Assembly (NCBI GenBank): GCA_017893485.1
Contig: CM030359.1
Coordinates: 35,881,994-35,945,993 of the forward strand
Direction: 5' to 3'
Length of the DNA: 64,000 nt
From: Hemerocallis citrina
Lineage: Eukaryota > Streptophyta > Magnoliopsida > Asparagales > Asphodelaceae
Shown here: one piece after another, positions 1-11,554 of the stretch
How positions within the stretch are numbered: position 1 is the first letter of the stretch
How the letters are laid out: each line of letters starts with the position of its first letter
Made by a program: the position numbers and the translations under genes
The notes under the pieces: generated by a model
What the model was told of the DNA's origin: nothing
Seen by the model: the letters and a program-made list of their open reading frames with translations, nothing else
The model's database searches: none

Positions 1-1908
1 GAGAATGATCCGAGGAAAGTTACCGAGGTGGACGATATCCCTTCGGTTTTAACCAAACGAGATCTGCTTCGGACTCGGAAGGGTTTTGCCATTCCCCTGG
101 AGTACACACTGATTCTCCTCGGCCCCGGGGTGCGGCGTGCACAGCCTTCATGCTGGATACTTGTGTCTTCGCCTACGACGCGTTGAACGCCGGGCTGCGC
201 TTTCCTCTGCTTCCTTTCGTGACCGAAGTCCTTCGGTGGTATGGACTGAGCCCTATTCAGTTCATGCCGAACACGTGGCGACATGTGCTCGAATTCCTGC
301 TCCAATGCCGAACAGCCAAGGTGGAGCCACAGCTTATCATCCTCCGGAGTTTGTATCGGATCAACAGGATGAGTAAGAATGAGCCCCGCTACTATCTCTC
401 GCCTCGAAAGGGCGTCAAGCTGATAGAGAACCCCAACTTGATAAAGTCATGGAAGGGGAAGTTCTTTCTGATCAAGGGCCCCTCAGCATGGGACTTCCTG
501 ACCCGATGGAAGGAGGATGTGCCGAAGTATGCAAAGGCCGAGCTGGTGTTAACCCTGGCCGAGGCAGAGGTGGCGGCGAAGCTGATCAGTCTTCCGATGT
601 TGAGTTGGAGGGATATGACCGAGGAGGTGCTTCATGGGTCGGGCCTTAGTCCGATTGACCCGAGTACGCTCTGGACATCTCACTTTTTGCTTTACTTTTC
701 TTTAATGCCTTGTGTTTTTCCTAACTTGTTTTTCTTTTACATCAACAGAGGCTCCGAACATGGACTTCAAGGCGATGACGGCCGAACGAAACAAGGCCGC
801 CGATGCCAAGAAGAGGAAGAGGACGAGCGCCGGTCCCACTTCTGGCCGACCTACCAAGGTGCCTTCGGCTGTGGTCGGAACCGTCGCCCCCACTTCTCCT
901 CGGCAATCGTCCTCGGCTGTTAGCATTGTTCAACCAACCCGCTCTGCTCCTTCAGGCGAGGACTTCTCCGTCTCGGTGGCATTGGCACTCGAGGCCCCAC
1001 CCCTGACCGAGCAGGCCGAGGTCATACTGACCGAGGCCCACAAGAAGTTGTTCGTCCCCGATTGACAGGTGATGAACCATGACGGCTTCTTGGGGGACTC
1101 GGGGATGAGTATGCAGACTCTTCGCCATCTCCCAACCTCGAAGGACTGAGCCGCTCTGAAGGCAGGGACGACGGGCGACGATGCCCTAGAAATAGCTCTG
1201 TCGCTCATGTCGGTATGTTTTCTCAGTTGTTGTTGATATTTTCTCAAAAAATTTCCAAGTCATTAGTTCGGCTTTATCGCATGTTCTAAATGCTTCTTCT
1301 TGCAGACCACATGCCACTTCAGCCACCTTTTCGAGCAGTATGCCGACCAAGCGAAGGAGCTGAAGGCCGCCTGTGATAAAGACAGAGTAGAGAGGGCGAG
1401 GGCTGTGAAGCAGTTTGAGGCGGAGCAGCTCCGCTCGGATGCTTTGGCGGCCCAGGTTGCCAACCTTGCGGCAACTCTGGAGCAAGCAAGGGAGAAACTC
1501 GCTTCGGAGGTCGCCAAGGCAGCCGAGGAGAGGGCCGAAGCGGCGAGGGCCTTGAAGGCAGTGAAGCGGCAACAAGCTGAGGCCGTAGAGACGGTGAGGG
1601 CGAAGATTGAGGCTGAGGCCAAGAAGCATATGGCGGCCAACATGGAGCAATCTTACGCCACCGCGCTCGAGCACGTCGAGGCTCGGGTCCCCGGCTTCGA
1701 TAGGTCAGGGTACAGGCTGTGGGGTCCAGCCACTGAGCCTGACGCTGAGGGAGAAGTCGAAGGAGAGGAGGAAGGGGCCGATGGAGAGAAGGGGGACGAG
1801 CAAGAAGGTGACGATGCTCCTACCGACCCCGAGACCGTGGTGGTGGAGGACGAGAGGCCGTCCACCGAGGTGCCCGATCCTGAGCTACCACTCAAGGTGG
1901 CCCCTTGA
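1..1908 (+). pseudogene. Antisense ORF of the Tat element (Transposase_28, 'putative gypsy type transposon'), 5' truncated
   Basis: Three coding blocks on the strand opposite to pol resemble the plant Transposase_28 family, whose function is unknown. Block 1 (1-663) has the signature LRFPLLPFVTEVLRWYGL and, later, SWKGKFFLIKG. It changes frame near 140-150, so it is broken. A plausible intron at 664-748 joins in phase to a basic, nuclear-signal-like stretch (KKRKR). That block has in-frame TGA codons at 1063-1065 and near 1147. A second plausible intron spans 1213-1305. Block 3 (1306-1908) is an alanine/glutamate-rich coiled coil ending in a strongly acidic tail. The start lies left of the window. 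An ORF in antisense between pol and the 3' LTR is a known Tat feature. The introns are inferred from splice-like ends and phase only. Confidence 0.7.
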
Positions 1909-2116
1909 TCTTCTTGCTCTTGTACATTTTTTTTGTTCTTCATGTACTGCCTTGTAGCGGATTGGCCACCGCTTTTTTGATATAAATGAAACTCTTGTTT
2001 TTGGCAATTCTTGCTAAGTGTTGGAGCACTTCTTTTGGCGATTTACCAAGTGTTAGCAACTTTTGCTTTGAAGTTTAGCTGTGTTGCACGAGCTTAGTGT
2101 TGATATATTTTTTTAG

Positions 2117-2929
2117 GTGGTGCTGCACAACGAGGCTGTAGCTGAATCAGTTCGTCTCCGAGCTGACTTAGAAGCGACGAAGTCGGCCCTCTCTCACATT
2201 AGAGAGTGTTTTCTCAAGAGCGAGTTGGATTGAGAGCAACTCAAGTTACAGTTGTCGAAGCGCCTCTCCGAGCTGAAGCAACTTAAGAAACAAGCTCGAG
2301 AAGCTCCTCTTGAAAGAGAGGTGGAGTTGCTTCGGAAGGCGCTGTCTGACGTCTTGGTGGAGAAAGGTGAACTGTTAGCTGAGATCCGACACTTGCAGAT
2401 AGTAGAAGAAGAGCCTTCGGCGGAGGAAGAAGAATTAACAGAGGTGGTGGGCAAGTTGATGGTCGAGCGCGACGAGTTGACCTCGAAGGTTGATGAGTTG
2501 AGGAGGGTTACGGTCGACAAGAGTATCGAAGTTACTCATCTCCGTCGAGTTATAGCCAACAATTCTGGCGCCGCAGGCTCTGCTCGGCTTCCTCGCTTTA
2601 AAATAGCCATGAAGGACGACTCTCTGAAGGATCGAATTGTCGAGCCTGAGGAGGGAGTCGTTCGACTCAAACCTCAACCTGAACGGATTAACGTCAGAAG
2701 TACGTCGTATACTCATGAAGAGAGCGAGAGAGGAATCTCGTTTTACGAGCTTGCAACTCTTTCGCCTGCTGTTAGGCAGAGCCCGGTTGACGCTCAAAGT
2801 GGTGTGGCTGCTTCGTCGAGCGGCGCATCGGTTGGGGCCACCGTCAGAGGTAGTGCTGAAGAGCATCTCAGTTTGCTGGTCTGGAGACGAGTTCCGAGGT
2901 TAGGCATCGCCATCCCCGGGTGTCTCTAA
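2117..2929 (+). pseudogene. Second coiled-coil block of the antisense ORF region
   Basis: An open frame follows a splice-acceptor-like TTTTTTTAG. It is interrupted by a TGA near 2231 and then open from 2252 to 2929. The product is rich in Leu, Glu and Lys with heptad-like spacing (residues 1-100 of the 2252 frame), which predicts a coiled coil. The last 100 residues are Ser/Ala/Gly-rich. It could be a further exon of the antisense gene or a separate ORF. I recognise no domain and assign no function. The 1909-2116 stretch before it has no ORF and looks like an intron or UTR. Confidence 0.45.
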
Positions 2930-3519
2930 ACCAAAACGTCGCTGTCCCGAAGAAGCGTTGAACGAGTTGTTGTAATTATGTCTCTTTTGAGCTTTTGTAT
3001 TTTATCAACGTAGAGTATTTTGGTCTGGTAACTTGAGTTCCTTTGACCTTTAAACTTTATAGAAGTGAAGGCTTTGTTTATTCTTCTGTGCTTGTGTGTT
3101 GGCGTGTTCAATTAGTCCCTTATGGTTTTAAGTGTTTCGGAAGGGCGGACCATTTCTAGCTCGCTTAAGAGCGCAGAGTAGAAGTGGGGCCTCGCCAAAC
3201 TTTTGAACTTTTTGGGATGTGGCTTCATCGGATGTGATCATCTGCAGACCTTGCGCGGATCTCGATGTTAAAGTCATGGTCGAATCTGTGCTGTTTGATC
3301 GAGATCTTGCACAAATTTTGGGGAGAAAGTTGTTTTTCTCCAATTTTCAGCTCGGAATACAAGTCGCTCGGGAACGTATGCCTGAATATCTTCATCAGTT
3401 ATCCAGCCAAGTGAAGCAACAAGGCATTCATTCAAGCAACGAGGCATTCATCAAGCAACGAGTATTCTTCTCCCATGTCTAGTATAGTTGTAGAAATTTC
3501 ATCAGTTATCCAGCCCAGT
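2930..3519. other. Non-coding spacer between antisense ORF and tandem array
   Basis: I see no supported gene here. From about 3130 there is a diverged, truncated copy of the 116-bp repeat, recognisable by TTCTAGCTCGCTTAAGAGCG. This suggests the array was once longer on this side. Confidence 0.5.
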
Positions 3520-4133
3520 GGTCTTGATTCCGAATGTGTCGTTCGAGTAAATTTCAATGGTTGTGGGAGCAGTTCCGAATGGCGAACCACTTCTAGCTCG
3601 CTTAGGAGCGAGCCTGCGAAGCGGAATCGAGCCAAGTTTTGGACTCCGAACACGTCGTTCGAGTAAATTTCAACGGTTGTGGGAGCAGTTCCGAATGGTG
3701 AACCATTTCTAGCTCCCTTAGGAGCGAGCCTGCGAAGCAGGAATCGAGCCAAGTTTTGTACTCCGAACACGTCGTTTGAGTAAATTTCAATGGTTATGGG
3801 AGCAGTTCCGAATGGCGAACCACTTCTAGCTCACTTAGGAGCGAGCCTGCGAAGCGGAATCGAGCCAAGTTTTGGACTCCGAACACGTCGTTCGAATAAA
3901 TTTCAACGGTTGTGGGAGCAGTTCCGAATGGCGAACCACTTCTAGCTCGCTTAGGAGCGAGCTTGTGAAGCAAAATCGAGCCAAGTTTTGGACTCCGAAC
4001 ACGTCGTTCGAATAAATTTCAACGGTTATGGGAGCAGTTCCGAATGACGAACCACTTCTAGTTCGCTTAGGAGCAAGCCTGCGAAGCGGAATCGAGCCAA
4101 GTTTTGGACTCCAAACACATCGTTTGAGTAAGA
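3520..4133 (+). repeat. Tandem array, about five copies of a 116-117 bp unit
   Basis: The anchor AGTTCCGAAT recurs at 3571, 3687, 3804, 3920 and 4036, giving periods of 116, 117, 116 and 116. Copies differ by a few substitutions. Each unit holds two short hairpins: GCTCGCT/AGCGAGC with a 4-base loop, and CGAAC/GTTCG around ACGTC. The array sits in the 3' UTR of the Tat element, where tandem repeats that can seed satellites are known in this lineage. On the element's own strand it lies just after pol. Confidence 0.9.
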
Positions 4134-4324
4134 GCAATTGAAGGCTTTAAACAGAGAGATAAAAGTAATCACAAGGGAATTATTAGGGGAAAGAAGTTCT
4201 TTATTGATAACAGTTAATCGGCTGCTTCTAAGTTGCAAGCCGTTATTACAATGGAAAAATAAAGAAACAAGCACAAATAAAAAGATAGGAATGGCTCGAC
4301 ATTTGAAGGTACTTGGAGAGGCGT
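4134..4324 (-). other. 3' UTR between integrase stop and tandem array
   Basis: No coding signal. This AT-rich stretch follows the pol stop at 4325-4327 on the minus strand and leads into the tandem array. Confidence 0.5.
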
Positions 4325-5575
4325 TTAGGCGCTCTCTTGATACTTCAGTAAATGGTCGGCATTCCAAGTTCTGGGTATCTCTTTGCCTTCAAGATCTTCA
4401 AGACGATACGCCCCGGGGTGGATTACTTTGAAAACTTTTTATGGTCCTTCCCAATTCGGAGCTAGCTTACTCTTTTTGCTGGGGAACGAGATAACTAGCT
4501 TTCTGAGGACTAAGTCCCCTTCTTTGAGATCCGTGGGACGGACTCTTTTGTTGTAGGCCTGCTCAATTCTTCTTCGATAATTTTGCTGGCGAATTGAAAT
4601 TCTTTCACGGAGCTCGTCAATCAGGTCCAAATTTTCTCGGAGATCTCTAGCGTTCTGCTCTTCGTCATAGGCAATAAGGCGAGGAGATGGCAGACCAACC
4701 TCTAAGGGGATTACAGCCTCGGACCCATAGGTGAGATTGAAGGGTGACTCTCCTGTGGGGGTCCATTTCGTAGTGCGGTAGTTCCACAATATGTTGGGAA
4801 GCTGTTCCGCCCATAAGCCTTTGGACGACTTATCTAGTCTCTTCTTGATCCCGGAGAGAATCTGCCTATTGGCGTTCTCTACTTGGCCATTTGACTGAGG
4901 ATGGGAGACGGAGGAGAAACATTGCTGAATGCCGAGGTCTTCACATAAAGATCGGAACGCTGCTCCTGTAAACTGTGTTCCATTATCTGTTATTAGGACC
5001 CGAGGTACGCCAAACCTACAGATGACATTTTTCCAGAAGAACTGCTGAACTTTGTTCTCAGTAATAGTAGCCAACGGTTTGGCCTCGATCCACTTAGAAA
5101 AATATTCGATGGCCACGACTAGGAACTTGAGTTGGACTGGAGCTGGTAGGAAAGGACCCAGCAAGTCCATCCCCCACATTGCGAAGGGAATTGGGCTTGA
5201 GAGAGAGGTGAGTTGTGCTTGGGGCAGGCGGCGGATGTTGGAGAACTGCTGACAAGGACTGCATTGCCGGACATGTTGCTCGACATCTCAAAGTAGGGTA
5301 GGCCAAAAATACCCGTAGTTCAGAACTTTCTTGGCGAGGGACCTGGGCCCTGAATGTGCTCTGCCTATGCCTTCGTGGAGTTCTTGCAAGGCATACAAGG
5401 CTTCTTTCGGGGAGAGGCACCTCAAGTAGAGTCTGCCATCTACTTTGGTGTAGGAGCATTTGTACAAGACTCCTTCAACAAGGGTGTACTGCTCCGCTCT
5501 CGTTCGGATTCGACAGGCTTCTTTAGGTTCTTCAGGAAGGACCGCGTCCCTGAGGAACTTTATCAAGGGCTTCAT
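4325..5575 (-). pseudogene. Tat-type integrase, broken
   Basis: The C-terminal part of pol joins the DNA copy to the host chromosome. The zinc-binding HHCC part (HEGIGRAH ... CSPC) is split by a TGA at 5288-5290. The catalytic core follows, with DDE residues visible in MDLLGPF, ITDNGTQF and QSNGQVENANR. A TAA at 4437-4439 falls right after WEGP, cutting off about 38 residues that still read as the usual gypsy C-terminal region and end at the stop at 4325-4327. These two stops rule out a functional product. Family assignment is strong from motif order. Confidence 0.85.
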
Positions 5576-6064
5576 CTAGTTGTCCTGGAGTTGGATGGGC
5601 AGTGACTCCATCGAGTCGGGAGCTTCTTCTTCTATGCTCGGTCTTAGGATTACTTCGATTAGGACGGTCTGCTCGAGACCCTGAAGGGAGGAGGAGGCCA
5701 ATTTGGAGAGGGCATCTGCCTGGGAGTTTTCTTCTCTAGGGATCCGCTAAATTTGTGCCTCTTCGAATGAAGCCATGAGACCTTGGACCTTGGCTAGGTA
5801 CTTAGCCATTCGGTCGTCTTGAGCCTCGTACTCTCCTAAGACCTGATTCACGACCAGATGCAAATCGCTGAATATTTGGAGACGTTGTGCCCCCGCCTTG
5901 CGTGCCATACCTAGGCTGACTATAAGGGCTTCATACTCAGCTTCATTGTTGGAGGCCTTAAAGTTGATGCGGAGGGAGTATTGGAGAACGAAGTCATCTG
6001 GGCTTGCCAGAATGACCCCGGCTCCGCTCCCTTCAGTGCATGAGGACCCGTCTACATATATTAT
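5576..6064 (-). pseudogene. Second (archaeal-like) RNase H domain of Tat pol, broken
   Basis: Minus-strand translation shows YVDGSS, NNEAEYEAL, FSDLHLVVNQV and a late ADALSKLA. This is the acidic residue pattern of an RVT_3-type RNase H, distinct from the gypsy RNase H just upstream. A duplicated RNase H is a hallmark of the Tat/Ogre lineage. Stops interrupt it at about 5576 and 5750 and at 6062-6064, two of them TAG. It would have removed RNA from RNA-DNA hybrids during replication. Confidence 0.7.
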
Positions 6065-7420
6065 CTAGATGGGAGGCCCGTTTGCTGCTTGACTAACCTC
6101 CGGGATGGTGCTCTCAACAATAAATTCAGCTAAGGACTGAGCCTTGATTGCGGTCCGAGGCTGGTAAGATATGTCATGTTGACTCAGCTCGATCGACCAT
6201 TTCATTAGACACCCGGATGTCTCGAGCTTATGCAGAACTTGCTTGAGTGGCTGGTCGGTAAGAACGACCACCGAGTGGAATTGAAAATATGGGCGGAGCT
6301 TCCTGGCGACCATTACCAAGGCGTATGCTATCTTCCAACCTTGGATAGCGAAGCTCGGCGTCTCTGAGAACCTTGATTACATAATAGATAGGCTTCTGAG
6401 CCTTTTCTTCTTCCCTCACTAGGACAACACCGAGGGTCTGCTCGGAGGCAGCGAGGTAGAGATAGAGTGTTTCCCCGGAGATAGGCTTGCTGAGGAAAGG
6501 GGGGTTGACCAGATAGGCCTTCAGTTGATTGAACAATTCTTGCTGCTGTTGGCACCACTCGAAGCCCTTAGCCCCCCTGAGAGCTTTAAAGAAAGGAAGA
6601 CACTTCTCTCCTGACTTAGACAGGAAGCGCCATATGGCTGCGAGGCGTCCTGTGAGCTTCTGAACTTCTTTCACACTTGTAGGAGGAGCCATGTCCAGTA
6701 TGGCTTTGATCTTCTCGGGATTGGCGTCGATCCCTCTTTGACTAACCATGAAGCCTAGGAACTTACCCGACGAGACTCCGAACGCACACTTATTCGGGTT
6801 GAGCCTCATATCATGCTTCCTCAACACATCGAATGCTTCTTGGAGATCGGCAACATGGTCGGCCCCATGGATGCTTTTAACTAGCACATCATCAACATAC
6901 ACTTCCATGTTTTGGCCGATCTAATTCTGGAAGACCTTGTTGTCGAGGCACTGGTAGGTTGCACCGGTATTTTTCAGCCCGAAGGGCATTACCCTGTACC
7001 AATAGAGTCCTTAATCGGTGACGAAGGAGGTCTTCGGGATATCCGGGGGGAACATTCTGATTTGCTTATATCCGGAGAAGGCGTCCATGAAGCTTATAAG
7101 CTCATGGCCCGAATTAGCGTCGATTAAGGTGTCGATGCTGGGGAGAGGGAATGGATCCTTAGGGCATGCTTTGTTCAGGTCCGTGAAGTCGATGCAAATT
7201 CTCTAACTTCCGTTGGCCTTCTTAACCATGAAAACATTAGAGAGCCATTCAGGATAGTTGACTTCTTGTATGAACCGGGTTTTGAGAAGCTTGTCCACTT
7301 CTTCCTTTATGGCTTGTTGGCGCTCGGGGGAAAATTTGCACCTCTTCTGCTGGACCGGTTTGGATCCCGGAGCAATGCTTAGGTGGTGGACGAGGAGCTC
7401 CTCAGAAATTCCTAGCATAT
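6065..7420 (-). pseudogene. Tat-type reverse transcriptase and first RNase H remnant
   Basis: The RT N-terminal part (7203-7418 frame) contains the entry region SPERQQAIKEEVDKLL and stops with a TAG at about 7200. The central part is broken by stops (one at 6921-6923). The 6228-6908 frame has the catalytic YVDD ([10 protein letters not shown]) and the [11 protein letters not shown] and thumb motifs. It then loses frame near 6320, and 6065-6319 carries the decayed first RNase H and connection ([12 protein letters not shown]). Several stops are TAG in place of Trp or Gln codons. Confidence 0.85.
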
Positions 7421-7429
7421 CGGTAGCCG

Positions 7430-8332
7430 ACCAGGCAAAGAGGTCATGGTTCTTCCTAATGCATTGGACTATGCCGGAACAGAGGGCAGAGGGGAGGGTC
7501 TTGCTGATGAAGAACTTGCGGTTCGGATCTTGCTGGAAAAGAGCACTTCCTCCAGCTCATCTACTGGTTTGGACATAGGTTGGGCATTCTCCTGGGGAAT
7601 CTTAAGAGTCTCGAGGGAGAGGACAGGTCCCCCGGTGGAGGTCATGTAACACTTGCGGGCCATCTCTTGACTACCCCTTACTTCCGCTACACCTGACTTG
7701 GTGGGAAACTTCATTTTAAGATGATAAGCCGACGGGACGTCCTCTAAAGCAGCTAGGCCAGGTCAGCCTAGAATCACATTGTAAGCAGCTGGGATGTCGA
7801 TGACCATGAAATCCACTGGCTCTGTCCGGGTAGTAGGAGTTTTGCCAGCGGTTACGTCGAGGGTTATTACCCCTTCGATAGTCACTGGCACTCCCGTGAA
7901 CCCATGAAGCGTGTAGCCGGTGGGCTTAAGCCTGTCCCGCGATAACTTGAGTCCTCGGAAGGCCGCTAGGAAGAGCATGTTGACAGAGCTATCGTTGTCC
8001 ACCAGAATCCTCTCCACTTTGAAGTTGGCCATGTGGAGGTTGATTACTAGTGCATCACAATGGGGGGTTCGGACACCCTCCAGGTCTTCATCCGAGAAAG
8101 TGACCGGGACTCCGAGGCCTTTGGGAGGGGGTATGCCGTGCACCGAGTTGACTTCCCTAATAAAAGCCTTTCGAGAAGAATTGGAGGTTCCTCCCATTGG
8201 GCTTCCATGGATAAGGTGCAAGATGCGTTCCTCTTCGAACTCGGGAGTCTCGTCGTGCCTCTCGGGATGCTTATTAGCCCCCTTGGGGGGAGGAGAAAGA
8301 TCGATTTGGACCTTTCTCACAAACTTAGACAC
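7430..8332 (-). pseudogene. Tat-type aspartic protease region, broken
   Basis: The frame 7763-8332 (189 residues) is a retropepsin-like region with the active-site stretch ILVDNDSSVNML near residues 108-119. The usual catalytic D-(S/T)-G glycine is replaced by Asp, so activity is doubtful. The flap-side motif ends in NVILG and then a TGA at 7763-7765 where this family usually has Arg, consistent with CGA to TGA decay. Protease-RT linker remains continue in 7469-7714. It would cut the polyprotein. Confidence 0.75.
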
Positions 8333-9503
8333 CTGCCCCCTCTGGATGAGGGCTTCAATCTCATTCTTTAGAGCCCGTCAGTCGTTGGTGTCGTGGCCGT
8401 GGTCTCGATGATATCGGCACCACTTGTCTTTGTCCCTCTTCTTGCCGGGGGTATTCATCTTCGGGGCAGGAGGCAGACCTCCTTCCTTCTCGACCTCCAT
8501 TAGAATAGTGGAAATGTTGGCGTTAAGAGGGGTAAGCTTCTTGAATCTGGGAAGCGAGCGGCGCTTGCCCCGTTGTCCTTCTGGAGCTTCTTAGCTCCCT
8601 CTTCTTCAGCTGCCTTTCTCTTGGTCCCGGAGGAAGACCCCTCAAAAGTGGGGGGATGTTCAGCTTCCTCGGCCCGGATATACTTCTTGCTTCTGAGAAG
8701 AAGGTCGGAGAAGTTTTGCAGGGTCTTTTTGGCTAGGGAGGATCGAAGGCTTGAGTTGAGGACATTTGACTGGAAGGCTGCTGCAGCGACCGATTGCTCG
8801 AGAGAGGCAATGGATCTAGCTTCCGCGGTAAACCACTTCACATAATCTCTCAGCTTCTCGCCCTTCTTCTGACTGAGGTAGAGTAGCGAGATACTAGTCT
8901 TCTCGGTGCGACGGATACTTACGAAGTGGGTGATGAAGAGGGTTTCAAATTGTTCAAAGGAGAATATGGAGTACGGGGCGAGGCGAGAGTACCATTCCCG
9001 AGCCGGACCTTTGAGAATAGCTGGGAAGGTCTTGCATAGTAGAGTATCGGAAGCCTAGTGGATCATCATGAGAGTTTTGAAACTCTCGATGTGATCCACG
9101 GGGTCGGACTCCCCAGTATATCTTTCAAACTGCGGAGGCTTGAAGTTTGGTGGGATGGGTGCTTCCATGATAGTTCGGGAGAAGGGAGGTCTGCTTGGAC
9201 GGAGGGTCCTTCCTCTCAGCTCCTCTTCCCTGTCTAGTTGGCCGAGGCACCTCTCCATCTCGTGGAGACGACGATGGACAGCATCATCCCTTCGACGGTA
9301 GCCAAGTGAGTCTCTGGACTCGTCTTCGTACGAAGGGGAGCAGGGGCTACGACGATGGTAGCTCAGGCAATGGCGAGGACTAGGGTTATGATGGTGGTAG
9401 CTCGGAGCTTGAGGAGGAGTTAGGGACCGATGGCGAGGATTTTGGACCGGAGGAGAAGTGGGGACCCTATGAGCATTGTTGCTGTTGTTTGGTCAGAGGC
9501 TGA
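8333..9503 (-). pseudogene. Tat-type gag, C-terminal part
   Basis: Pieces of the capsid protein lie in different frames. The 9055-9258 frame begins the retrotransposon gag domain (PPNFKPPQFERYTG, YTGESDPVDHIESF). The middle (about 8842-9054) carries GPAREWYSRL and FEQFETLF. The 8500-8841 frame is the Lys/Ala-rich tail, and a CRYHRDHGHDT zinc-like motif lies near 8400. Frame changes and stops separate them. The N-terminal part lies beyond the Athila-type insertion at 19654-20253. Confidence 0.8.
9499..9503. other. Target-site duplication GCTGA, left copy
   Basis: Matches GCTGA at 19654-19658 exactly and marks the insertion point in the Tat gag. Confidence 0.95.
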
Positions 9504-11213
9504 TGTTTGTTGAAAATCTAGCTACCTAATTAATAGATAAACTAGACACAAATTATAAAAAACCTCGCAAGTGCACGAATCGAATCGTAGTAATAGCAAG
9601 GGTCGATCCCACAGAGATTGTAGACCTCAACTTACTAATCAATAAAACTAATAATAAAATTGAATAAGAGTTGTCATAATATTCTAAAAGAACTAAAAGA
9701 TTAAAACTAAGATGAGAGGTGTTGAATCACAAATATCTCTTGAATAGTTGGGTTGTTGATCTCCACCAATAGTTAGTAATGCTAATTTGCCTTTTGAATT
9801 TACTTCTAATTACTCATGTTGTTCACTTCAAGGGCATGGTATCTACTCCTTAAAGTACTGTTTCCCTAAGCCAAGAATTAGGCATGGTATCTACTCTAAT
9901 TCGTTTCTTTCCGTAAGTATCTAGCATGGTATCTACTAAGTTATACTTAGAGAAAATATAAGAACAGTGGAAACGAACAAACACTTAAAGTTCTAGAAAT
10001 TGGTATCAGATCTAGATCCTCTAAGTTGATTGAACCAAGAACCCCTAAAGATTCTTTTGTTACAAATTATGAGCACGAGATTCGGTCGTCTCAATATGCT
10101 TCATATAACAGATTTAGATAAAGGATAACATAAACTTGATATTCTCACGTGCTGTATGTCAGTCGACTGGCTCTCACCTCAGTCGACTGCTCTCAGACTT
10201 CGAGATCAAGTTTGATGATCATTAATCTATGTCAATTCAACCAGATTCAATCAATAAGTAAATAGAAGATCTCAGAAGAATATAGCACTACATAACTACG
10301 GTTTCGATCTACCCAACTATGAAATTAGTTCCACATAATAATAACTTTATTGCTTAACAAGTTTGAACACATGATCAACATAAAAGAATAAAGAGAGAAG
10401 AGAAAAAAATAAACTAATGGATTCCGGCAATATGGTCGACTGGCTGTCACACAGTCGACTGCCTTCTGGTTGCTGGATCTTCTCTCTCCTTCTTCGATGT
10501 TGATGGAGTGATGCTCTCGATGCTTGTTCAGGAACTTGGTGATTGAGTTGCTTCTCAGAGATATATCTGATCGTCCTTGGATGGAGTCGTGGAGTCAGAG
10601 AGAGCGGAGGAGGTGTTCTGGAGATGGTATTCTGATATTTATAGAACACGGCTGAGAATTAGGGTTTCCACTTTTTCAGGAAGATCCTTCTTTATTTGAT
10701 TTGATGATTAATATCTTTCTCTTTTCTCCTTTCCTTCCTTATCTGTTACCACGTCCACTTGGAAAATACCCTGTCTTTTGATTTGATTCGCTGCATAAAA
10801 TCTTGATTCAAATAGATTTGAAATCAGATTCAGGTGTATCTTCGAATATCTTATCTGTTTACTCCGCCGCAGACCAGTCGACTTATCTTCGAACCAGTCG
10901 ACTGAGTCGAGACTTATGTAGATTTCATCTGTGATCAGGCCAGTCGACTGCTCTTGGGAGTGAGTCGACTGTGTCGAGAGTTGTGGAAAATCAGCTTCTC
11001 CTGTCCAGTCGCCTGTGTTGGGGAACCAGTCGACTGATCCTCTGCAGTTTGCTGTGTATTATCCTTGAAGTCCTAAATCTGCTTCGTTTTGCTGTTATAA
11101 GCTGTTTCCTATGGAAAAGAGAAAATAGGAGTTAAATACCACATATAGAGCTTTTAAATGTCTAATTATATTAAGATTATTGCTCTAAAAAGTGAACAAT
11201 ATTGTGTTCATCA
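9504..11213 (-). repeat. 3' LTR of the Athila-type element, 1710 bp
   Basis: The plus strand starts TGTTTGTTG and ends GTTCATCA. It contains three direct copies of GCATGGTATCTACT (9834, 9882, 9924) and five pairs of the GTCGAC palindrome (cores at 10162/10182, 10435/10454, 10877/10897, 10943/10964, and a degenerate 11008 with 11029). Differences from the other LTR include a T/C near 9794, a missing T near 10746, C/T near 10794 and G/T near 10964. Confidence 0.95.
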
Positions 11214-11228
11214 AATACCCCCACACTT
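11214..11228 (-). other. Polypurine tract of the Athila-type element
   Basis: The minus strand reads AAGTGTGGGGGTATT, directly inside the 3' LTR. This is the plus-strand primer position. Confidence 0.85.
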
Positions 11229-11515
11229 AGCTTTTGTTTGTCCTCAAGCAAACTAGAATTATGAATAGGGAGAATAATAATAACAATAGATTCAACCACC
11301 AAGATTTCTTATTATGTGGACATCAAAATGAAAAATATAAAACTACAAACAATTTCAGATAAAGTAAAATTAAACATACCCACTTTCTCTAGTGCAATTG
11401 TTCAGTCATAATCCCCAAACTTAATCATATTTGTCATGCGATTAATGTAGTTATAGTATGCATCTACTCAGTCTGTGATTATCCCTTTTCTCTACTACAA
11501 ATCCAGTAGCAAACT

Positions 11516-11554
<39 letters not shown>

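Noticed and set aside
3520..4133. CRISPR-like or VNTR coding array
   Set aside because: Units are contiguous 116-117 bp copies without spacers, and frames through them are not conserved. It is a tandem repeat in a 3' UTR.
10347..10649. 100-codon ORF present twice (also 18786-19088)
   Set aside because: It lies wholly inside the two near-identical LTRs and contains GTCGAC-pair sequence. No domain is seen, and duplication reflects the LTR only.
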